Below, piece by piece: positions 1 through 5,336 of a stretch of DNA of 5,336 bases. Every line of letters starts with the position of its first letter. The stretch's first letter is position 1. The notes below the pieces were generated by a model. That model was not told the origin of the DNA and ran no database searches. It worked only from the letters and a program-made list of their open reading frames with translations. Both the position numbers and the translations under genes were made by a program. Source of the DNA: Flavobacteriales bacterium (GTDB lineage Bacteria; Bacteroidota; Bacteroidia; Flavobacteriales_D; Cryomorphaceae); the NCBI GenBank assembly GCA_020200995.1, contig JAIVHQ010000073.1:1-5336 (forward strand), given 5' to 3'.

Positions 1-114
1 CTTAATGCTGTGTATGCTCGCGACTACACAGTGCGTGGAGACTTATCGGTGATGCTCGCGGGTTTTTCTCAATTGGGCAGGCGCGACCGGCCGATTGCGG
101 GTAAGGATATTTAG
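1..114 (+). CDS. 3' end of an upstream gene, possibly a sugar transferase (partial)
   Basis: Frame 1 is open from the first base to a TAG at 112-114, giving a 37-residue C-terminal tail; the other two plus-strand frames stop early. The tail contains YARDYTVRGDLSVML. This resembles the last conserved stretch of bacterial sugar transferases (polyprenyl-phosphate glycosylphosphotransferases, WcaJ type), where a Tyr, an Asn/Asp-Tyr-Ser pattern and a Asp-Leu-x-Ile-Leu-Leu run close the domain. Those are membrane enzymes that start exopolysaccharide or O-antigen repeat units on a lipid carrier. The match rests on a short peptide recalled from the family, so the function is tentative. That this is a real coding end is more secure. 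It is 44 bases from the next start codon. Confidence 0.45.
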   Translation, partial: LNAVYARDYTVRGDLSVMLAGFSQLGRRDRPIAGKDI

Positions 115-124
115 GCTAATTTTG
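95..124 (+). promoter_or_regulatory. Candidate Bacteroidota-type promoter for the E2 gene
   Basis: TTG at 95-97, then 19 bases, then TAATTTTG at 117-124, matches the Bacteroidota consensus (TTG near -33, TAnnTTTG near -7) in both elements and spacing. Transcription would start near 129-132, leaving a leader of roughly 28 bases before the ATG at 159. The -33 element lies inside the end of the upstream gene, so E2 could be transcribed independently of it. No Shine-Dalgarno sequence precedes the ATG, only an A/T-rich leader, which is usual in this phylum. This is a consensus match only. Confidence 0.5.
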
Positions 125-158
125 TGCCGCCATCCAACTCATAAATTGAAATTTTGCC

Positions 159-1520
159 ATGCCACAAATAGAGGTAATTCTTCCCAAAATGGGCGAAAGC
201 GTCGCCGAAGCCACCATCATAAAATGGGTCGTGAACGAAGGCGACACCATCGAAGCTGATGATCCACTTGTAGAAATCGCCACAGACAAAGTAGACAGTG
301 AAGTACCTGCCCCTGAGGACGGGGTTTTGGTAAAGCGGCTCTGCGAGGAAGGCGATGTGGTGGAAGTGGGCAAGCCCATTGCCATCATCGATACGGGAGG
401 AGAGGGTGAAAGTCCCGCCCCTGATCAAAAAAGCACTGAAAAGAAGGAAACTGCTGAACCCGCAACTGCGTCGACAGCTGCAAAGACGGAGTCACCGCGA
501 CCAGCTCCGGTCGCGGAAGAGGCCATAACGGGTCTTATTCCCCGCACGGGCGACAGCGGTCGATTTTATTCTCCGCTTGTGCGAAATATTGCGAAAGAAG
601 AAGGAATTGGCGTGGCAGAGCTGGAAAAGGTAGAAGGCACCGGCAAAGACGGCCGCGTAACGAAAAAAGACATTCTGAGCTACCTCCCCGAGCGCGACGC
701 CAACGGAAGTGCAGCTGAGGCGGCGCCTGCCGCGCCCGCAGCAGCCGCGGAGGCAGCACCTCAAGCTGCCAAGGCTCCCGCCGCCAAGACCAGTGTGCTC
801 AAGCCCGGCCCCGACGACGAGATCATCGAAATGGACCGCATGCGCAGGATGATCTCCGACCACATGTCACATTCCAAGCATACATCTGCGCACGTCACCT
901 CTTATGTGGAGGCCGACATGACCAACATAGTGACCTGGAGGAACAAATGGAAAAATAAATTTCAGGAGCGCGAGGGCGAGAAGCTCACCTTCACTCCCAT
1001 CTTCATCGAGGCCATCGTTCGCGCCATCAAGGAGCTTCCAATGGTAAATGTTTCGACAGATGGCGAGCGCATCCTCAAGCGCAAGCACATCAATATCGGC
1101 ATGGCTACCGCTTTGCCTTCCGGCAATTTGATTGTACCCGTGATCCACGATGCCGACCAGCTCAACCTGGTGGGTCTTGCCAAAAAGGTAAACGACCTGG
1201 CCAAGCGCGCCCGGGAAAACAAACTGAAACCCGAAGAAATTCAGGACGGAACTTATACCGTAACCAATGTTGGCACATTCGGAAATGTAATGGGAACTCC
1301 GATTATTAATCAACCACAGACTGCTGTAATGGCAGTGGGAGCCATCCGCAAGAAGCCTGCAGTCATCGAAACACCCGAAGGCGACTTCATTGGCATCAGA
1401 CAACTTATGTTCCTGTCTCACAGCTACGACCACAGGGTTATTGATGGTGCACTGGGCGGTAAATTTGTTCGCTTGGTGGGTGACATTCTTGAACAATTTG
1501 ATGTGAATAGAGAAATTTGA
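159..1520 (+). CDS. Dihydrolipoyl acyltransferase, E2 of a 2-oxo acid dehydrogenase complex (branched-chain type)
   Basis: Complete 453-residue E2 subunit. It carries acyl groups on a lipoyl arm and transfers them to CoA in the cytoplasmic core of a 2-oxo acid dehydrogenase complex. Residues 1-78 form one lipoyl domain, with the lipoylated lysine expected at Lys44 in ATDKVDSEVP. Residues 136-176 form the peripheral-subunit-binding domain (YSPLVRNIAKEEGI, then GTGKDGRVTKKD). Residues 222-450 are the acyltransferase domain, with the catalytic motif DHRVIDG at 424-430 (His425, Asp429) and TNVGTFG at 369-375. An Ala/Pro-rich linker spans 182-210. The DKVDSEVP lipoyl site and LPKMGESVAEATI start are those of Bacteroidota E2s usually assigned to branched-chain 2-oxo acid dehydrogenase, unlike the pyruvate type with DKATMEFE; substrate is inferred. 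The E1 and E3 genes are not in the window. The ATG at 159 begins the lipoyl domain directly, so the start is secure. Confidence 0.93.
   Translation: MPQIEVILPKMGESVAEATIIKWVVNEGDTIEADDPLVEIATDKVDSEVPAPEDGVLVKRLCEEGDVVEVGKPIAIIDTGGEGESPAPDQKSTEKKETAEPATASTAAKTESPRPAPVAEEAITGLIPRTGDSGRFYSPLVRNIAKEEGIGVAELEKVEGTGKDGRVTKKDILSYLPERDANGSAAEAAPAAPAAAAEAAPQAAKAPAAKTSVLKPGPDDEIIEMDRMRRMISDHMSHSKHTSAHVTSYVEADMTNIVTWRNKWKNKFQEREGEKLTFTPIFIEAIVRAIKELPMVNVSTDGERILKRKHINIGMATALPSGNLIVPVIHDADQLNLVGLAKKVNDLAKRARENKLKPEEIQDGTYTVTNVGTFGNVMGTPIINQPQTAVMAVGAIRKKPAVIETPEGDFIGIRQLMFLSHSYDHRVIDGALGGKFVRLVGDILEQFDVNREI
495..516 (+). other. Perfect 8-bp GC-rich inverted repeat inside the E2 gene
   Basis: CCGCGACC at 495-502 is the exact reverse complement of GGTCGCGG at 509-516, with a 6-base loop (AGCTCC). 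It lies in the part of the gene encoding the flexible linker between the lipoyl and subunit-binding domains (about residues 113-120). There is no T-run after it, so it is not an intrinsic terminator. It may be chance in a low-constraint linker, or an mRNA hairpin. Confidence 0.6.
711..788 (+). repeat. Ala/Pro-rich low-complexity linker in E2
   Basis: Encodes about residues 185-210 of the E2, almost entirely Ala, Pro, Glu, Gln and Lys, with imperfect repeats of the unit AAEAAP. Such linkers are known in E2 proteins, where they let the lipoyl and subunit-binding domains swing around the core. The DNA is locally very GC-rich because of Ala and Pro codons, so the composition change does not indicate transfer. 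Confidence 0.7.
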
Positions 1521-1553
1521 TGGTGATATACAGTTCATCCGAAGGGTTTACCT

Positions 1554-1561
1554 TAGATTTG
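1554..1561 (+). promoter_or_regulatory. Candidate -7 element before the first PD40 gene
   Basis: TAGATTTG matches the Bacteroidota -7 consensus TAnnTTTG exactly. The -33 region is weak: the nearest candidate is TTC at 1534-1536, 17 bases upstream. Transcription would start near 1567, giving a leader of about 15 bases to the ATG at 1583. If used, it uncouples the PD40 genes from E2 and rules out a start at 1517 or 1520 for that transcript. Confidence 0.35.
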
Positions 1562-1582
1562 GGACTTCAACGACTCCATCGG

Positions 1583-3655
1583 ATGAAATGTAAAAACATA
1601 TTTTTTTTGTGTGCGGTATTCTGCACTGCTGTAACGATCAATACGGCATCCGCTCAGGTTTCCGGTTTTAATGAGCGGTTTAATGAGGCATTGAAACTGG
1701 CGGAAGAGAATGAACTCAACATGGCCCGCAGCATTTGGATCGAACTCGCTAAAAACAATCCCGATAACGGCAATGTAAATTACCGGGCCGGTTTGGCCCA
1801 ACTCAACTCGGGCAGCAACAAAATAGCTGCGCTGCCTTACTTAAAAGCGGCAGAGGAAGTCGGAATTTCCCGCAACTACGACCGCTTCAGCCCGATGGAA
1901 AATAAATCGCCCGTCGAGTTGTACTACTACCTTGGGATAGCTTACCATTTAAATTATAAATTTGGACAGGCCGAAGAAAGCTTCACCAAGTTTTTGACGA
2001 CCGCCTCGAGGAAGCATTATTTGCAAGACAGGGCCGACCTCGGTATTGCCCAAGCTCGCAATGCCAAAGAGCTGATCAAAAACAGGGTAGACTTTGAAAT
2101 CGTTAACCTGGGTCCGGTGATCAATTCTGAATATCCCGACTTCAGTCCGGTGATTTCGATCGACGAAAATGCGCTGTTTTTCACCTCGTCAAGGCTACGC
2201 ACTGATAGTTCTAATGAAGGAGTTCGCGACAGAACCACAGGTGAATACTTCAACGATATTTACGTTTCGTACAAGGACAGGCGCGGCGAATGGCAGACCC
2301 CGGAGCTTCTGGATATAAATGCTCCCGATCACACAGCCACTGTAAATGTGAGTGCTGACGGTCAGACGCTTTATGTGTACCGCGACGACAATGGGGTTGG
2401 TAATATTTACGAAAGTAAACTCGTGGGTGAAACGTGGACAGAAATGAAAATAATGGGTGGTGGTATCAACTCCGATCACTGGGAGCCCCACCTGGCTGTT
2501 AGTGTTGACGACCAGACAGCCTACTTCGTGAGCAACAGGCCCGGCGGTCTCGGTGGCAGGGACATATACCGGGTGCGCAGATTGCCCAATGGCCAATGGA
2601 GCAAGGGTGAGAATCTCGGTGATAAAATTAATACCCCTTACGAAGAGGATGCAGTTTTCATAACCCCCGACGGAAAGACGTTGTACTTCAGTTCTGAAGG
2701 ACACAACAGCATGGGCGGATTTGATGTATTCTATTCCGACTATGATGAAGGCGCTGACGAATGGTCGAGCCCGGTAAATATAGGCCACCCGATAAACACC
2801 ACCGATGACGATGTATTTTTCGTGACAAGTGCGGATGGACGACGTGCATATTACTCTTCTATTAAAGAAACGGGCTACGGCGAAAAAGATATTTATATGG
2901 TGACCTTGCCCGGCTCACGAGAGGTAACCCTTGCCTTGCTTACGGGAAAAATTTTAGCGGCCGAGGGAGCCGTCATTCCATCAGACATCTACGTGCTGGT
3001 AACAAACAAAGAAACGGGAGAATCCGAAAGCTACACCCCCCGAAGCCGGGACGGGGCTTTTGTGGCCATCCTTCCTCCCTGTTATCACTACGAGGTGGAA
3101 TATATATCCAGAGATGTGACACTGGCCACTGATACTTTTTCCATCGATTGCGAAATCGCTTACCAGGAGATCTACAAAGAATTGCTATTAAATCCTATCC
3201 GAATCGAAACAGACGGGACAGCAACTGTACTGCGCAGCAAAGAAGGCGAAGTCATCGCATCGGCCTCTACTCCGGAATTTGAGCCCGCATCCTTCAAGCG
3301 AATGTTCGGATACAACGAAATGGATGTAGCAGGTGAGGCACAGGTATTCCAGGCGTTTATGCAGCGATTGAATGAGATCGTGGAGGCAAAAGGACATGTC
3401 AACATTTCAATAATCGCAAGTGCTTCGAAGGTGCCGACACGCACATACGGCAGCAACGAAAAACTGGCAGAACTGCGAATGGAGGATGCAGTGAATCGCG
3501 TGAATGCGGCCGCGAAAAAAATGGGGATTAATACTGAACAACTGAAGTTTGTGAAAACAGAAAGCAAAGTGTCCGGGCCCCAATACAAGGGAGATTTCCG
3601 CGCAGGTGCGGAGACATATCAGAAATTCCAGTACGTCGAAATATCAGCTGAATAA
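1583..3655 (+). CDS. Exported TPR / PD40 beta-propeller / regulatory-like / divergent OmpA-like protein
   Basis: A 690-residue envelope protein of unknown exact role. Residues 1-24 are a signal peptide (basic MKCK, hydrophobic core, cleavage likely TASA|Q); no lipobox is seen. TPR-like helices occupy about 27-88 and 110-165. Five PD40 (WD40-like) propeller repeats start near 182, 250, 299, 353 and 407, with motifs such as DGKTLYFSS and RPGGLGGRDIY and W...INT connectors. About 448-538 resembles a carboxypeptidase-regulatory-like domain and holds the only two cysteines of the mature protein (500, 523). Residues 583-690 look like a divergent OmpA-like domain: Asn625, Leu628 and Arg632 fit N..L...R, but the usual GHTD segment is absent. 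The domain order resembles PorE of type IX secretion and related OmpA-family proteins; a role in peptidoglycan or cell-surface scaffolding is inferred. The frame is also open from TTG 1517 and ATG 1520, but these would put 21-22 polar residues before the signal peptide, so ATG 1583 is preferred. A paralogue follows 66 bases downstream. Confidence 0.85.
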   Translation: MKCKNIFFLCAVFCTAVTINTASAQVSGFNERFNEALKLAEENELNMARSIWIELAKNNPDNGNVNYRAGLAQLNSGSNKIAALPYLKAAEEVGISRNYDRFSPMENKSPVELYYYLGIAYHLNYKFGQAEESFTKFLTTASRKHYLQDRADLGIAQARNAKELIKNRVDFEIVNLGPVINSEYPDFSPVISIDENALFFTSSRLRTDSSNEGVRDRTTGEYFNDIYVSYKDRRGEWQTPELLDINAPDHTATVNVSADGQTLYVYRDDNGVGNIYESKLVGETWTEMKIMGGGINSDHWEPHLAVSVDDQTAYFVSNRPGGLGGRDIYRVRRLPNGQWSKGENLGDKINTPYEEDAVFITPDGKTLYFSSEGHNSMGGFDVFYSDYDEGADEWSSPVNIGHPINTTDDDVFFVTSADGRRAYYSSIKETGYGEKDIYMVTLPGSREVTLALLTGKILAAEGAVIPSDIYVLVTNKETGESESYTPRSRDGAFVAILPPCYHYEVEYISRDVTLATDTFSIDCEIAYQEIYKELLLNPIRIETDGTATVLRSKEGEVIASASTPEFEPASFKRMFGYNEMDVAGEAQVFQAFMQRLNEIVEAKGHVNISIIASASKVPTRTYGSNEKLAELRMEDAVNRVNAAAKKMGINTEQLKFVKTESKVSGPQYKGDFRAGAETYQKFQYVEISAE

Positions 3656-3721
3656 ATGCTCCGCAAAGCGAATGGGGCGACAAGGTTTGAAAAAGGATTT
3701 TCTCGCATTAATTTGTTTATC

Positions 3722-5287
3722 ATGACGAAAGCAATACGCATTATCATTAAAGGTTGGGCAGTGATGTGCTTCCTGGTTTTCTGTGCTGACGCATTTGGTC
3801 AAGATCCGAAAATAGCAAACCAAGCTTTTAATGACGGCAATTACTTCAAATCTTTAGAGCTCTATGGTAAATTACTTCAAAGAGAGCCTGATAATATGGA
3901 GTACAATTACCGCTTGGGGCAGTGCTACTTGCGAACACAAGTTGATCCTAAACGCGCCCTGGATTTTCTGATCGTAGCCGAAGAAATGCCTAAGTTTCCC
4001 GCTGAGGGTTGGCTCGAACTGGCTGAGGCTTATTCTTACCACCTGCAGTACGACGAGGCCCTTTCCTCACTCAGAAAGTACGAAGAGGAAGGCAATGTAA
4101 AGCGAAAGAATAAAGCTGACTTTGATCGGCTGGTAGCCAACTATTCCATGGCTACCGAACTGTTGAAATACCCTGCCGAAGTAACCTTCCAAAACCTGGG
4201 ACCTCTTGTCAACAGTACTTTCGCCGATTATCATCCCTTCGTAAATAAAAACGAAAACATACTGATATTTACCTCGCGCAGAAAATCTAAACCTGGCCAA
4301 AGCCCTGAATTCGATGGTTATTACCCGTCAAATATTTACATGTCGGAGCGCGAACCCGAGGGCGAATGGAAGGAAGCAGTGAAACTCTCTGACCGAATCA
4401 ACACTTTGTACGATGAGCAGGCCGTGGGGCTGACCGATTCGGGCGACAGCCTCTTCTTTTACGTGGACCACGTGAACTCTTTTGGAAATATCTATTTAAG
4501 TGAACGAGTCAACAACGTATTCGGAGATCCGAAGCCACTCACGGATATCGTAAATACCGACTATGTCGAATCGGCCTGTTCGATATCGCGCGACGGAAAA
4601 ACACTGATCTTTTCGAGCGATCGGCCCGGCGGTGCGGGCGGGTTGGATATTTGGATGAGGCGAAAACTACCATCGGGGGAGTGGGGAGAACCCCTCAACC
4701 TCGGCCTTGAAATAAACACCCCCTTTCACGAAGACTTCCCCACCCTCTCGGGCGATGGTAAAACATTGTATTTCTGCTCTGACGGTCACCCGGGAATGGG
4801 TAATTTCGACCTGTTCTTCTCCACTTGGGATTTTCTGGAGAATACCTGGAGCAAGCCACAAAATCTTGGATTTCCTATCAATACCCCATCAAACGAGAAG
4901 AGTATTTCTTTTAATGACTATGGTGACAGGGCCTACATCACCGCGCTTCGACCTGAGGGAAGGGGTGATTTGGACATCTACGAAGTGACTTACCTGAATC
5001 TTAGAGAAGCCATGCCTGCAGTCTTTATGATCGCAGCGCCCCTCCTTGAACAAGCAGCCCCGGGGAATATCCCCCACCTTCGCGTGAAAAACGAGAACGA
5101 CGAACTCATCGGCGAATACGCCGCCAATAAAATAACGGGCAAGTTTATTTTAGCCCTCTACCCTGGTAAGTACTCTATGTCGCTGGAAGGTAAAGGGTTC
5201 AAGCCCTACCGTGAAGAATTGGTCGTAAACAGTGCACATATGCGACAAGAAAAAAACCTCAAAACACTCAACCTCGAGAAAAAATGA
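3722..5287 (+). CDS. Exported TPR / PD40 beta-propeller protein, paralogue of the preceding gene
   Basis: A 521-residue envelope protein, function unknown. Residues 1-26 form a signal peptide (MTKAIRIIIK, hydrophobic core, likely cleavage AFG|Q). TPR-like helices follow at about 29-88 and 95-121. Five PD40 repeats start near 166, 230, 281, 335 and 390, with DGKTLIFSSDRPGGAGGLDIW and DGKTLYFCSDGHPGMGNFD as the clearest. Residues 434-506 resemble a regulatory-like beta-sandwich (GKFILALYPGKYSMSLEGKG). The protein ends there, without the OmpA-like domain of its neighbour. Residues 301-388 align without gaps to 319-406 of the neighbour at roughly 55% identity by hand count, so the two are probably duplicates. 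An in-frame ATG at 3656, directly after the previous stop, would add 22 residues before the signal peptide; ATG 3722 is preferred. Tight spacing suggests co-transcription with both flanking genes. It overlaps the next gene by four bases (ATGA). Confidence 0.85.
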   Translation: MTKAIRIIIKGWAVMCFLVFCADAFGQDPKIANQAFNDGNYFKSLELYGKLLQREPDNMEYNYRLGQCYLRTQVDPKRALDFLIVAEEMPKFPAEGWLELAEAYSYHLQYDEALSSLRKYEEEGNVKRKNKADFDRLVANYSMATELLKYPAEVTFQNLGPLVNSTFADYHPFVNKNENILIFTSRRKSKPGQSPEFDGYYPSNIYMSEREPEGEWKEAVKLSDRINTLYDEQAVGLTDSGDSLFFYVDHVNSFGNIYLSERVNNVFGDPKPLTDIVNTDYVESACSISRDGKTLIFSSDRPGGAGGLDIWMRRKLPSGEWGEPLNLGLEINTPFHEDFPTLSGDGKTLYFCSDGHPGMGNFDLFFSTWDFLENTWSKPQNLGFPINTPSNEKSISFNDYGDRAYITALRPEGRGDLDIYEVTYLNLREAMPAVFMIAAPLLEQAAPGNIPHLRVKNENDELIGEYAANKITGKFILALYPGKYSMSLEGKGFKPYREELVVNSAHMRQEKNLKTLNLEKK

Positions 5288-5336
5288 CAAAACTAAACCT
5301 CGAGCGGCCGCTGGCCTTCTTCGACTTAGAAACCAC
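5284..5336 (+). CDS. DEDD-family 3'-5' exonuclease, DnaQ-like (5' part only)
   Basis: The ATG at 5284-5286 overlaps the preceding TGA (5285-5287) in an ATGA arrangement, typical of translational coupling. Only 17 complete codons are present before the window ends. They read MTKLNLERPLAFFDLET, where FDLET is the Exo I motif of DnaQ/RNase T-like exonucleases, with metal-binding Asp14 and Glu16. The closeness of this motif to the N-terminus fits short stand-alone exonucleases related to the DNA polymerase III epsilon subunit. The role (DNA proofreading or repair, or RNA trimming) cannot be decided from this fragment. Confidence 0.75.
   Translation, partial: MTKLNLERPLAFFDLET

Noticed and set aside
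14..60. Direct repeat ATGCTCGCG at 14-22 and 52-60.
   Set aside because: The two copies fall in different reading frames of the upstream coding tail (Y-A-R and M-L-A), are only nine bases long and have no further copies nearby; chance is likely.
867..1538. Long open frame on the minus strand (223 codons) opposite the E2 acyltransferase domain, with others opposite the PD40 genes (such as 2195-2788).
   Set aside because: They lie wholly or almost wholly antisense to well-supported genes, show no recognisable domain, and are expected by-products of codon bias in the plus-strand genes.
1583..1660. Cysteines in the signal peptide (FLCAVFC) as a lipoprotein lipobox, which PorE-like proteins would have.
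   Set aside because: Neither Cys is preceded by the L-[A/S/T]-[G/A] pattern, and a good signal peptidase I site (TASA|Q) follows, so a cleaved non-lipidated protein is more likely.
3686..3715. Possible promoter before the second PD40 gene: TTTG at 3686-3689 and TTAATTTG at 3708-3715.
   Set aside because: The -7 element has a mismatch at the key A, and transcription would start at about the ATG at 3722, leaving no leader. Co-transcription with the preceding gene is simpler.
5299..5311. Adjacent XhoI and NotI sites (CTCGAG overlapping GCGGCCGC), looking like a cloning polylinker or vector contamination at the window end.
   Set aside because: The bases are in frame and encode the LNLERPLAFFDLET start of an exonuclease, continuing directly into its Exo I motif, so the sites are natural coding sequence.

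Overview
This window looks like a piece of chromosome from a member of the Bacteroidota, with balanced base composition. The evidence is the type of 2-oxo acid dehydrogenase E2, two TPR/PD40 envelope proteins typical of that phylum, no Shine-Dalgarno sequences before the genes, and promoter-like elements of the Bacteroidota form TAnnTTTG. The genus cannot be told from the sequence. All genes are on the plus strand and packed tightly.

Layout: (1) bases 1-114 are the 3' end of a gene whose C-terminal peptide resembles a bacterial sugar transferase (weak call). (2) A short gap carries a good candidate promoter, followed at 159-1520 by a complete E2 acyltransferase of the branched-chain 2-oxo acid dehydrogenase type. 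(3) 1583-3655 encodes an exported protein with a TPR region, five PD40 propeller repeats, a carboxypeptidase-regulatory-like domain and a divergent OmpA-like C-terminal domain. (4) 3722-5287 encodes a paralogue of the previous protein without the OmpA-like domain. (5) 5284-5336 is the start of a DEDD-family 3'-5' exonuclease, overlapping gene 4 by four bases and cut by the window end.

The E2 is a cytoplasmic metabolic enzyme, while the two PD40 proteins are predicted to work beyond the inner membrane, so no shared pathway is visible. The most interesting part is the tandem pair. They share the TPR-propeller-regulatory-domain plan known from the type IX secretion protein PorE and related OmpA-family proteins, but only the first has an OmpA-like end. 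That end keeps the Asn/Leu/Arg part of the peptidoglycan-binding motif and has lost the usual GHTD segment. No mobile element, RNA gene, CRISPR array or clear terminator was seen. No convincing novel multi-gene system is present; the pair is a modest lead.
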